Assembly: GCA_947632045.1 (NCBI GenBank)
Contig: CANRNQ010000006.1
Coordinates: 1 to 64,000 of the forward strand
Reading direction: 5' to 3'
Source of the DNA: an uncultured Clostridia bacterium
GTDB lineage: Bacteria > Bacillota > Clostridia > Oscillospirales > Acutalibacteraceae
Length of the DNA: 64,000 nucleotides
Position numbers and translations under genes: made by a program. A model generated the notes under the pieces. It made no database searches and was not told the DNA's origin. It saw nothing but the letters and a program-made list of their open reading frames with translations. Shown piece after piece: positions 18,662-26,606 of this stretch (positions are counted from its first letter, which is position 1; every line of letters starts with the position of its first letter).

Positions 18662-18889
18662 GGGCTGTCGCAATAGGCCCGGTCACTTTGAGCGGGCGAC
18701 TGGGAGTCGGGCGGCGACCGGCGCGGCGCAGCCGCGCGGAAAAACGCGGCGGGAAACGCAAGCGGCCCTTTTCAGCAGGACATTGCGCCGCGTTTTTGGC
18801 TGCTTCCCGCCGACGCGGGAAGCAGCGGGTCGCCGCCCGACGACCCTCCCCTCAAGCGCCATAGGTGAAACTGGCTATCGCGACAGCCC
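18662..18889. repeat. Cloverleaf-type palindromic element, copy A
   Basis: Outer arms GGGCTGTCGC (18662-18671) and GCGACAGCCC (18880-18889). Inside is a perfect 14-bp stem, GTCGGGCGGCGACC (18706-18719) with 18828-18841. It encloses three hairpins: H1 GCGCGGC-GCA-GCCGCGC (18721-18737); H2 AAAAACGCGGCG (18740-18751) with CGCCGCGTTTTT (18786-18797) around a 34-base loop; H3 CTGCTTCCCGC-CGAC-GCGGGAAGCAG (18800-18825). It fills the gap between the biotin carrier and the next carboxyltransferase. Apparent ORFs here are artefacts of GC-rich palindromes. Copies B and C share the plan. Confidence 0.9.
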
Positions 18890-18924
18890 CTCTGCTCCGA
18901 TATAAAAGAAAGGATTGACTGAAT

Positions 18925-20328
18925 TTGGCTAAGAAAAAAATTCTCGTAACGGAAACCGCGCTCAGGGACGCCCACCAGTCCTTGATCGCCACAAGAATGT
19001 CAACCGAGGATATGCTCCCGATACTGCCTATGCTCGACAAGGTGGGCTATCATTCGCTCGAATGCTGGGGCGGAGCGACGTTTGATTCATGCCTCCGCTT
19101 TTTGAACGAGGATCCGTGGGAAAGACTCAGAACGATAAAAAAGAACTGCCCCAACACAAAGCTCCAGATGCTTTTCAGGGGACAGAATATGCTCGGCTAC
19201 CGCCACTATGCTGACGATGTGCTCGAATATTTCGTACAGCGCTCCGTGGCAAACGGAATAGATATAATAAGAATTTTTGACGCGCTCAACGATATAAAAA
19301 ATCTCAGAACGGCAATAAAGGCGGCTAAAAAAGAGGGCGCTCACGTTCAGGTCGCCATATCGTACACAACGGGGCCGGTGTTCACAAACGACTATTATGT
19401 AAAATACGCAAAAAAGATAGCTGAGGCGGGAGCCGACTCAATCTGCATCAAGGATATGGCGGCGCTTTTGACGCCGACAAAAACGGTGGAGCTTGTAAAG
19501 TCGCTCAAAAAGGCGGTCGATCTGCCGATAGCTCTGCACACCCACTACACCTCGGGCCTTGCCTCAATGTGCTTGCTCAAGGGCGTTGAGTCCGGCGCGG
19601 ATATTATAGACACGGCCATTTCACCGCTCGCGCTCGGAACCTCTCACGCGCCTACCGAGTCAATGGTAGCCGCGCTCCAGGGCACGGATTACGACACGGG
19701 TCTTGATTTGAAGCTCTTAAACGAGATAAGAACATACTTCATGACGCTGAGAGAAAAGTATATAAAATCCGGACTTCTTGACCCAAAGATGCTCGCGACC
19801 GACACAAAGGCTCTAATGTACCAGGTGCCGGGAGGAATGTTGTCAAACCTCCTCTCGCAGCTGAAGCAGGCGGGCAAGGAGGACCAGTTTACCCAGGTGC
19901 TCGAGGAGGTGCCAAGGGTAAGAAAGGACGCGGGCTATCCTCCGCTCGTTACGCCAACCTCGCAGATAGTCGGCACACAGGCGGTGTTCAACGTCATAAC
20001 AGGCGAGCGCTATAAGATGTGTACGCACGAATTTAAGGACCTCGTCGCCGGCAAATACGGCACAACGCCGGTTGCGATAGACGACGACTTTAGAAAGAAA
20101 ATAATCGGCGACGAAAAGCCCGTGACCTGCCGCCCCGCCGACCTTCTCTCTCCGGAGCTTGAAACGCTCAAGCAGGAGTGCGCGCAGTGGACTCAGCAGG
20201 AGGAGGACGTTTTGTCATACGCTATGTTCAGAAATGTAGCGGTGGATTTCTTTAAAAAGCGCCGCGACGCACAGGCGGGCATAGACAGAGCTAATCTTGA
20301 CGAAAAAAGACAGATACATCCCGTTTGA
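18925..20328 (+). CDS. Pyruvate/oxaloacetate carboxyltransferase (OadA / transcarboxylase 5S-like)
   Basis: 467 residues; starts at TTG 18925 with AAAGGA upstream. The TIM-barrel carboxyltransferase domain is complete: VTETALRDAHQS, the metal and substrate site with ICIKDMAALL, and LPIALHTHYTSGLASM. A conserved C-terminal PYC/OADA region follows. It lacks the biotinyl domain carried by full-length OadA, which fits the free carrier gene upstream. It transfers carboxyl groups between biotin and pyruvate/oxaloacetate. No membrane beta subunit of the sodium pump is seen nearby. Together with the two upstream genes it resembles Propionibacterium transcarboxylase (12S, 1.3S, 5S). Confidence 0.9.
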   Translation: MAKKKILVTETALRDAHQSLIATRMSTEDMLPILPMLDKVGYHSLECWGGATFDSCLRFLNEDPWERLRTIKKNCPNTKLQMLFRGQNMLGYRHYADDVLEYFVQRSVANGIDIIRIFDALNDIKNLRTAIKAAKKEGAHVQVAISYTTGPVFTNDYYVKYAKKIAEAGADSICIKDMAALLTPTKTVELVKSLKKAVDLPIALHTHYTSGLASMCLLKGVESGADIIDTAISPLALGTSHAPTESMVAALQGTDYDTGLDLKLLNEIRTYFMTLREKYIKSGLLDPKMLATDTKALMYQVPGGMLSNLLSQLKQAGKEDQFTQVLEEVPRVRKDAGYPPLVTPTSQIVGTQAVFNVITGERYKMCTHEFKDLVAGKYGTTPVAIDDDFRKKIIGDEKPVTCRPADLLSPELETLKQECAQWTQQEEDVLSYAMFRNVAVDFFKKRRDAQAGIDRANLDEKRQIHPV

Positions 20329-20337
20329 TAAAATCCG

Positions 20338-20376
20338 ATCATCTGCCGGCCTTCTTAAGACCGGCGGGTGATTTTG
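20338..20376 (+). terminator. Terminator after the carboxyltransferase gene
   Basis: ATCATCTGCCGGCC (20338-20351) pairs with GACCGGCGGGTGAT (20359-20372), allowing G-T wobbles, then TTTTGCGTTT. Confidence 0.75.
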
Positions 20377-20394
20377 CGTTTAGGGGGGCAAAAA

Positions 20395-21036
20395 TTGTAT
20401 AAAAAAGGAGTAATTTTTGATCTGGACGGCACTTTGTGGAGCACAATAGATACGGTAACGCCGGTGTGGAACAGCGTGCTGAGCGAGCACGAGGAGCTTA
20501 AAAGACAAGGCATAACGATTGAGGAAATGAGCGGTTATATGGGCAAAACCCTTGATGAGATAGCTAAGCTGGCTCTTCCGGAGCTGTCAACCGAGAGAGG
20601 ACTTGAGATTTTGCACGAATGTACAAGTCGCGAGCAGAAGGTGCTAAGAAATAAAGGCGGCAAGCTCTATAACGGACTTTACGATACGCTAAAAGCACTG
20701 AATGTCAACTGCTCCGTATACCTCGTCAGCAACTGTCAGGAGGGATACGCAAAGGCCTTTTTGGAGCGTCACGAGCTTTCCAATTTGTTTTCCGACGTGG
20801 AAACAGCCGGAAGAACCGGCAAATCAAAGGGCGAAAATATCAAGCTGATAATTGAGCGCAATAGGCTTGATAAGTCGATATATGTGGGCGATACCGAAGG
20901 CGACCGCGAAGCGGCTAATTTTGCGGGCATACCGTTTGTGTACGCGTCTTACGGCTTCGGTACGGCGGAGCAGTACGATTTTAAAATCGACGCCCTTTCC
21001 GAACTGCCGGAAGCTATAAAAACGGCGTTTGAATGA
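20395..21036 (+). CDS. HAD-superfamily hydrolase
   Basis: 213 residues from TTG 20395, chosen because AGGGGGG ends six bases upstream; a GTG at 20368 lies inside the terminator. The four HAD motifs are visible: nucleophile GVIFDLDGTLW (Asp at start), a Ser/Thr motif in VYLVSNCQEG, a Lys in GRTGKSKGENI, and the acidic pair in YVGDTEGDREAA. The cap is helical, as in phosphoglycolate phosphatase/PGMB types. Substrate not assignable from sequence. Confidence 0.85.
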   Translation: MYKKGVIFDLDGTLWSTIDTVTPVWNSVLSEHEELKRQGITIEEMSGYMGKTLDEIAKLALPELSTERGLEILHECTSREQKVLRNKGGKLYNGLYDTLKALNVNCSVYLVSNCQEGYAKAFLERHELSNLFSDVETAGRTGKSKGENIKLIIERNRLDKSIYVGDTEGDREAANFAGIPFVYASYGFGTAEQYDFKIDALSELPEAIKTAFE

Positions 21037-21063
21037 GCGAGCGAAAAATATAAAAAATTTTTC

Positions 21064-21092
21064 TTGACACACGCTTAATCTTTTGCTATAAT
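21064..21092 (+). promoter_or_regulatory. Consensus promoter of the infC operon
   Basis: TTGACA (21064-21069), a 17-base spacer and TATAAT (21087-21092). Confidence 0.9.
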
Positions 21093-21094
21093 CT

Positions 21095-21245
21095 TTAAGA
21101 ACAATAAAGCAAGGCAGAAATGCTTTCACCTGTACGGTTCCGTCTGTTATGGGTCAATACTTAAAAACCATTTTATTAATGTTTTTGCGTATTGCTGCGG
21201 GCGGATATATTCTGTCCGCTTTTGTTTTATGTTTTAAATGCTTTT
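21095..21245 (+). ncRNA. Ribosomal protein L20 / infC leader
   Basis: The transcript leader before infC contains the AAGGCAGAAATGCTTTCACCTG-type segment (about 21110-21131) typical of Firmicutes L20 leaders. It ends with a hairpin GCGGA (21201-21205) / TCCGC (21215-21219) followed by TTTTGTTTT, a likely attenuator. In Bacillus, excess L20 binds this leader and promotes termination. The same control is inferred here. Confidence 0.75.
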
Positions 21246-21259
21246 TGGAGGTGCTTACA

Positions 21260-21778
21260 ATTAGCAAACAGGAACTTCAGATTAACGAGGAAATTCGAGA
21301 CAAAGAATTGAGAGTCATCAATTCCGACGGTACCCAGCTTGGTATTATGGCGCTCAACAATGCCCTCAACATGGCAGCCGAACAAAATCTTGATCTGGTC
21401 AAAATCGCGCCGCAGGCAAAGCCGCCGGTATGCAAGATCATGGACTATGGCAAATATCGCTTTGAACAGGCAAAGCGTGAAAAGGAAGCGAGAAAAAATC
21501 AAAAGGTCATCGACATCAAGGAGATTCGTCTGTCCTTAAATATCGACACTCACGATTTCAACACAAAGCTTTCTCACGCCAAGAAGTTTATTGCATCGGG
21601 GAATAAGGTCAAGGTTTCTATCCGCTTTCGAGGACGTGAAATGGGTCATCCTGAGATTGGAACCGAGATTATGAAAAAATTCGCAGGCTGCTGCGAAGAG
21701 GTCGCAAATGTTGAAAAGCCGGCAAAGCTCGAAGGTCGCAGTATGATAATGTTCCTTGCTCCAAAGCCAGTTAAGTAA
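21260..21778 (+). CDS. infC: Translation initiation factor IF-3
   Basis: 172 residues, the normal length. IF-3 binds the 30S subunit, keeps subunits apart and checks the initiator codon. The start is the rare ATT at 21260, preceded by GGAGGTG at 21247-21253. It gives the classic N-terminus SKQELQINEEIRDKELRVI. An in-frame ATG at 21149 lies in the leader RNA and is rejected. N-terminal domain: RVINSDGTQLGIM...LVKIAPQAKPPVCKIMDYGKY; C-terminal domain: KEIRLSLNIDTHDF...VKVSIRFRGREMGHPE. An AUU start lets IF-3 repress its own synthesis. Confidence 0.97.
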   Translation: MSKQELQINEEIRDKELRVINSDGTQLGIMALNNALNMAAEQNLDLVKIAPQAKPPVCKIMDYGKYRFEQAKREKEARKNQKVIDIKEIRLSLNIDTHDFNTKLSHAKKFIASGNKVKVSIRFRGREMGHPEIGTEIMKKFAGCCEEVANVEKPAKLEGRSMIMFLAPKPVK

Positions 21779-21799
21779 AATTTCAAGGAGGAAATAGAA

Positions 21800-21997
21800 A
21801 TGCCAAAAATCAAAACACACAGTGGTGCGAAAAAGCGTTTTAAGCTTTCAAAAAACGGTAAGGTTATCCGCGCTCACGCAAACAAGAGCCACATCCTTAA
21901 CAAAAAAACTACAAAGCGTAAAAGAGGTTTAAGACAGACAACCGTTGCCGACAAGACAAACACGGCTCAGATCAAAAGACTTATTCCTTACAAATAA
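21800..21997 (+). CDS. rpmI: 50S ribosomal protein L35
   Basis: 65 residues, highly basic, with the family signature [33 protein letters not shown] split over its first half. Start ATG with AAGGAGG upstream. It lies between infC and rplT, as in nearly all bacteria. Confidence 0.98.
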   Translation: MPKIKTHSGAKKRFKLSKNGKVIRAHANKSHILNKKTTKRKRGLRQTTVADKTNTAQIKRLIPYK

Positions 21998-22034
21998 TAA
22001 CTGTAAACTAAGTATTTAACGGAGGTAATATATA

Positions 22035-22388
22035 ATGGCTCGTGTAAAAGGTGCGATGATGACTCGCAAAAGAAGAAAAAAGACTTTAAAGCTTGCTAAG
22101 GGCTATTGGGGCGCTAAGAGCAAGCACTTTAAAATGGCCAAGCAGGCGGTAATGAAAAGCGGAAATTACGCCTATATCGGACGTAAGCAGAGAAAGAGAG
22201 ATTTCAGAAGACTCTGGATAACCCGTATTTCTGCCGCTTGCCGCATGAACGACACAAACTACTCAACATTTATGAACGGTCTTAAAAAAGCCGGAGTTAC
22301 TCTCAACAGAAAAATGCTTTCCGAGATTGCAATAGCAGACCCGGCCGCATTTACAAAGCTTGTGGAGCAGGCAAAGAACGCTCAATAA
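22035..22388 (+). CDS. rplT: 50S ribosomal protein L20
   Basis: 117 residues: the basic N-terminal extension ([24 protein letters not shown]) and a globular domain with [20 protein letters not shown]20 is needed for early 50S assembly and is the expected feedback repressor of this operon through the leader at 21095. GGAGG precedes the ATG. Confidence 0.98.
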   Translation: MARVKGAMMTRKRRKKTLKLAKGYWGAKSKHFKMAKQAVMKSGNYAYIGRKQRKRDFRRLWITRISAACRMNDTNYSTFMNGLKKAGVTLNRKMLSEIAIADPAAFTKLVEQAKNAQ

Positions 22389-22401
22389 AAAAGCTAAAGC
22401 T

Positions 22402-22430
22402 GCGTTTGGGTTTGATCCCAAACGCTCTTT
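22402..22430 (+). terminator. Terminator of the infC-rpmI-rplT operon
   Basis: GCGTTTGGG (22402-22410), a six-base loop and CCCAAACGC (22417-22425), then TCTTTT. Confidence 0.92.
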
Positions 22431-22460
22431 TCGCATAATTGTGAATTGTTTGGTGATCGT

Positions 22461-23249
22461 GTGAAAGAGATAAAAAGCCGTGACAATAAAATAATCAAGC
22501 ATATCGTTCGCTTGGCTTCAAGCGCGTCCTTTCGTAAAAGAGAAAAGATGTTTTTGTGCGAGGGGGCGCGGCTGTGCGGCGACGCCGTAAAAAGCGGGGT
22601 CGCGGTTTTATCCGCTTTTTTCTCAAAAAGCGCCGCCGACAGATATCCCGATTTTTTAGCCGAAACGGCAAATAAATGCGGCGATATCTATATTTTGACC
22701 GACTCATTATTTAAGCACATATCAGACACTCAGTCGCCCCAGGGCATAATGCTTCTGTGCGCGGAGCCGGAGCGCTTTTATGACAGCCTCGATTTTAAAA
22801 ACGCCGTCGCTCTTGAGTTTATACAGGACCCACAGAATATGGGAACGATACTGCGAAGCGCCGAGGCCTTTGGACTTGATCGCGTGATTTTGTCAAAAGA
22901 CTGCTGCGATATTTTCAGCCCCAAGGTTTTAAGGGGAAGTATGGGAGCAGTTTTTCGTCAAAAAATTATGCTTACGGATGATTTTTATTCGACGGTTTCC
23001 GATATGAACGACTGCGGCATAAAAACATATGCTGCCGTGCCGCGAAACGGCATTGATATCATATCGGCCGATTTCGCCGAAGGTTCGTGCATTCTCATCG
23101 GCAACGAGGGCAAGGGGCTGACGGATAAAGCGCTTGAGCTTTGCTCTAATAAAATCACAATAAAAATGGACGGGAACGCCGAGTCTTTAAACGCGGCGGT
23201 GGCAGCTTCTATTGCAATGTGGGAAATGGTGAGGAGGTGCGCAGAGTGA
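22461..23249 (+). CDS. TrmH/SpoU-family RNA 2'-O-ribose methyltransferase
   Basis: About 262 residues from GTG 22461; a TTG at 22446 is an alternative. An N-terminal substrate-binding domain (residues 1-90) precedes the SPOUT knot. The three motifs are visible: LEFIQDPQNMGTILRSAEAF, a central SMGAVFR, and ILIGNEGKGL followed by IKMDGNAESLNAAVAASIAMW. It methylates the 2'-OH of a nucleotide in rRNA or tRNA using SAM; the target site cannot be told from sequence. Its stop overlaps the dprA start. Confidence 0.88.
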   Translation: MKEIKSRDNKIIKHIVRLASSASFRKREKMFLCEGARLCGDAVKSGVAVLSAFFSKSAADRYPDFLAETANKCGDIYILTDSLFKHISDTQSPQGIMLLCAEPERFYDSLDFKNAVALEFIQDPQNMGTILRSAEAFGLDRVILSKDCCDIFSPKVLRGSMGAVFRQKIMLTDDFYSTVSDMNDCGIKTYAAVPRNGIDIISADFAEGSCILIGNEGKGLTDKALELCSNKITIKMDGNAESLNAAVAASIAMWEMVRRCAE

Positions 23250-24511
23250 ACAACAATATTATCTATTCCATTTGGCTTCAGCAATGCATCGGTTACGCAT
23301 CGCAAAAAATAAAAACAATAATTTCTCGATTCGGCTCGTCCTATAACGTCTACAATTCGAGCGATTCATCCAGACGGACAAGCGGACTGTTTACGGCGAA
23401 ACAGCTAAAAAATATGCGTGAAACTTCTATTGAAAGTATTCAAAAAATATTCGACTGCTGCACAGATCTCGGATATAATGTTATTTCAATAGAGGACGAT
23501 GAATTTCCGCGGCGGCTTTATGAAATAACAAACCCTCCCTGCGTTTTGTATGTCAGCGGAAAAATGCCCGATTTTGATAACACTCTCACAATAGCGATTG
23601 TGGGAACGAGAACGGCGACCTCGGAGGGGATACGCAACTCCTTTACATTCGGCAGAGATCTGGCCTACGCCGGAGCGATAGTGGTAAGCGGAGGCGCGCT
23701 TGGCGTAGACGGCGCATCGCACAGGGGCGTTTTGGAAAGCGATGGCATTACCGTTTGCGTTCTCGGCTGCGGCATCAATTACCATTATCTGAACGAAAAC
23801 TTTCAAATGCGTCAACTCATCGCAAAAAGAGGGGCGGTAATATCCGAATATCCTCCGAACACTCCTCCGGTGGGCCATCACTTTCCCGAGCGCAACAGAA
23901 TAATATCCGGACTTTCAAACGGAGTGCTCGTAATTGAGGCGGGCGCTAAAAGCGGCTCGCTTATAACCGCCCAGCTTGCCCTTGAACAAAACCGAGATGT
24001 TTTCTCCGTCCCCGGCAGTCTGATAAATAGAAAAGCCCATGGCTCCAATGAGCTTTTACGTCAGGGAGCCATAACGGTCACCTCGTATAAGGATATAATA
24101 GCGGAATATGCGCAAATGTATGAGCTCACAATCGAGCGCGACTCTGAAATCGCGAGCGAAGAGGAGGTTGCAGATGTTCCGATTGCCGGAAAAAATATAA
24201 AAAATCAAAACAAACGCAATAATAAAATAAAATCGGAAACAGTTAAATATATTGATAACAAAGGGCAGGATAATACTCAAGACATACGCAGCGCCAAAAG
24301 ACGGGAGCCAAAATGCCCCGACGAGGCCTCAAATGAGGCGCACGCCGTTTTCGAAGCGCTTTCGGATACGCCGCTGTATGTGGATCAGATTTCAGAAAAG
24401 CTTAATATGCCGCCGCAGGCCGTAATGTCGGCTCTTACGGAGCTTGAGATTTTTGACGCGGCGGAAAACGTGACAGGCGGCAGGTTTGTCCGCAAATATC
24501 AGGAGGATTGA
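23246..24511 (+). CDS. dprA: DNA-processing protein DprA (Smf)
   Basis: 421 residues from GTG 23246, with GAGGAGG eight bases upstream and a GTGA overlap with the previous stop. The Rossmann-like core carries VGTRTATSEG, VVSGGALGVDGASHRG, GCGINYHYLNE, FPERNRIISGLSNGVLVIEAGAKSGSLITA and FSVPGS. A Lys/Asn-rich linker (about 300-345) leads to a C-terminal winged-helix domain. DprA loads RecA on single-stranded DNA taken up during transformation. Directly upstream of topA, the common Firmicute arrangement. Confidence 0.96.
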   Translation: MNNNIIYSIWLQQCIGYASQKIKTIISRFGSSYNVYNSSDSSRRTSGLFTAKQLKNMRETSIESIQKIFDCCTDLGYNVISIEDDEFPRRLYEITNPPCVLYVSGKMPDFDNTLTIAIVGTRTATSEGIRNSFTFGRDLAYAGAIVVSGGALGVDGASHRGVLESDGITVCVLGCGINYHYLNENFQMRQLIAKRGAVISEYPPNTPPVGHHFPERNRIISGLSNGVLVIEAGAKSGSLITAQLALEQNRDVFSVPGSLINRKAHGSNELLRQGAITVTSYKDIIAEYAQMYELTIERDSEIASEEEVADVPIAGKNIKNQNKRNNKIKSETVKYIDNKGQDNTQDIRSAKRREPKCPDEASNEAHAVFEALSDTPLYVDQISEKLNMPPQAVMSALTELEIFDAAENVTGGRFVRKYQED

Positions 24512-24514
24512 TTT

Positions 24515-26602
24515 ATGTCAAAGTTGGTAATAGTTGAGTCGCCGTCCAAGGCAAAGACGATAAAAAAATATCTCGGCACGGGGTATAATGTTATCGCGTC
24601 TAAGGGACATGTGCGCGATCTGCCGCAGTCGCGGCTTAGCGTTGATATAAAAAAGCACTTTGAACCGAAATACGCCGTTATCAAGGGCAAGGAAAAGCTT
24701 GTAGACGAGCTCAAGGAGGCGGCCGAAAAAAGCGACGAGGTCATTCTCGCCACCGACCCCGACCGCGAGGGCGAGGCTATTTCGTGGCACCTTGCTTATT
24801 TGCTCGGGCTCGATACCACCCAGCCGAACAGAGTCGAGTTTAATGAGATAACCAAAACGGGAGTCGAAAATGGAATGAACAACCCGCGCGCGATAGACCA
24901 AAATCTTGTGGACGCGCAGCAGGCGAGGAGAATACTCGACCGCCTTGTGGGATATAAGCTCAGCCCCTTCCTCTCGCAGAAAATAAGGAGAGGGCTTTCG
25001 GCGGGCAGAGTGCAGTCGGTCGCGGTGAAGATAATAGTCGACCGCGAAAACGAGATACGCGCCTTTAAGCCCGAGGAATATTGGAGCATAGACGCAAAGC
25101 TGCTTCCGAAGGGCAGCAGAAGGCTGTTGACGGCCTCGCTTTACGGAGATATGGACGGCAATAAAATCAAGGTTGAGAACAAAAAGCAGGCGGACGACAT
25201 AGTCGCCGAGCTGAATAAGTCTGAGTACACGGTCATAAAGGTAAAGCACGGAAGAAGAAAAAAATCGCCCGCGCCGCCGTTTATAACCTCAACTCTCCAG
25301 CAGGAGGCCTCGAGAAAGCTCGGCTTTCAGTCGAGGCGCACAATGAAGGTCGCTCAGGAGCTTTATGAGGGCATAGAGATACCCGAGCTCGGCGCGGTCG
25401 GACTTATAACCTATATGAGAACGGACTCGCTTAGAATTTCAAACGACGCAATAAACGACGTTCAGGAGTATATAAAGGGCAGATGGGGCGACAAATATCT
25501 TCCCGCAAAGCCGAGATTTTTTAAATCAAGGGCAAACGCCCAGGACGGACACGAGGCCATCAGGCCGACTATGCCCTCGCTTGAGCCTACAAAGATAAAG
25601 GCAAGCCTTACCTCTGACCAATTCAAGCTTTATAAGCTCATATGGGAAAGATTCACAGCCTGCCAGATGGCGGACTGCATACAAAAGACTACCCAGGCCG
25701 ATATTTCAGGCGGAAAGTATCTTCTCAAGGCTTCGGGCTATATAGTTGATTTCGACGGCTTCACGGTTCTTTACGTCGAGGGCAAGGACGTCGAGGAGGA
25801 AAAGGAGAAGCAGCTCCCGCCGCTTGAGCAGGATATGCCGCTGAAGCTTAAGGAGATAGTGCCGGCGCAGCACTTCACACAGCCGCCGGCGCGTTATACC
25901 GAAGCGTCGCTGATAAAGGCGCTGGAGGAAAACGGAATAGGCAGACCCTCGACCTACGCTCCCACCATAACTACGATAACGCAGCGCGAATATGTCACGA
26001 GGGAAAACAAGGCGTTCAAGCCCACCGAGCTGGGAGAAGTCATGACGAAGCTTATGCAGGAGAGGTTTCCAAAGATAGTAAACGTCAAGTTTACCGCTCA
26101 GATGGAGCAGGACCTCGACAAGGTGGAAAGCGGCCAGGAGGAATGGGTGAATATCCTCGAGGAATTTTACGGCGACTTTGACAAGACGCTCAAAAAGGCA
26201 AAGGAAGAGATGGAGGGCGTAAAGATCCATCTCAAGGAGGACGAAACCGATTATATCTGCGAATTTTGCGGCAGGAGAATGGTGGTAAAGGTCGGCCGCT
26301 ACGGCAAATTCATAGCCTGTCCGGGCTATCCCGAGTGCAAAAACATCAAAAAATTTGTCCAGGAGATCGGGGTAAAATGCCCGAAATGCGGCGGAGACGT
26401 AATAGTGAGAAAGACCAAAAAGGGCAGGGTATTCTACGGGTGCAGCAATTACCCCAACTGCGACTTCGTTTCGTGGAACGAGCCGGTAGAGGAGAGATGC
26501 CCGCAGTGCGGCGAGATACTCTACAAGAAAAAGGGTAAAAAGCCCGTGCTGTTCTGCGCGAAAGAGGGCTGCGGCTTTCAAAAAAATATAGAGGAAGAAT
26601 AA
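24515..26602 (+). CDS. topA: DNA topoisomerase I
   Basis: 695 residues. Type IA enzyme that relaxes negative supercoils. The Toprim domain is at the N-terminus (LVIVESPSKAKTIKKYLG, ATDPDREGEAISWH). The active-site Tyr is in GLITYMRTDSLR. Three zinc ribbons close the protein (CEFCGRRM...CPGYPEC, CPKCGGDV...CSNYPNC, CPQCGEIL...CAKEGC). Start ATG follows CAGGAGG. The length and triple-ribbon tail match Firmicute TopA. Confidence 0.98.
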   Translation: MSKLVIVESPSKAKTIKKYLGTGYNVIASKGHVRDLPQSRLSVDIKKHFEPKYAVIKGKEKLVDELKEAAEKSDEVILATDPDREGEAISWHLAYLLGLDTTQPNRVEFNEITKTGVENGMNNPRAIDQNLVDAQQARRILDRLVGYKLSPFLSQKIRRGLSAGRVQSVAVKIIVDRENEIRAFKPEEYWSIDAKLLPKGSRRLLTASLYGDMDGNKIKVENKKQADDIVAELNKSEYTVIKVKHGRRKKSPAPPFITSTLQQEASRKLGFQSRRTMKVAQELYEGIEIPELGAVGLITYMRTDSLRISNDAINDVQEYIKGRWGDKYLPAKPRFFKSRANAQDGHEAIRPTMPSLEPTKIKASLTSDQFKLYKLIWERFTACQMADCIQKTTQADISGGKYLLKASGYIVDFDGFTVLYVEGKDVEEEKEKQLPPLEQDMPLKLKEIVPAQHFTQPPARYTEASLIKALEENGIGRPSTYAPTITTITQREYVTRENKAFKPTELGEVMTKLMQERFPKIVNVKFTAQMEQDLDKVESGQEEWVNILEEFYGDFDKTLKKAKEEMEGVKIHLKEDETDYICEFCGRRMVVKVGRYGKFIACPGYPECKNIKKFVQEIGVKCPKCGGDVIVRKTKKGRVFYGCSNYPNCDFVSWNEPVEERCPQCGEILYKKKGKKPVLFCAKEGCGFQKNIEEE

Positions 26603-26606
26603 TCGT

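Noticed and set aside
18609-18905. 98-codon frame inside palindromic copy A
   Set aside because: The sequence is explained by nested inverted repeats; translation is Arg/Pro-rich with no homology.
16828-20328. Complete sodium-pumping oxaloacetate decarboxylase operon
   Set aside because: The membrane beta and gamma subunits are not present in the window; only the soluble transferases and the carrier are seen.
21149-21259. N-terminal extension of IF-3 from an upstream ATG
   Set aside because: It overlaps the L20 leader attenuator; ATT 21260 has a proper ribosome binding site and gives the standard IF-3 N-terminus.
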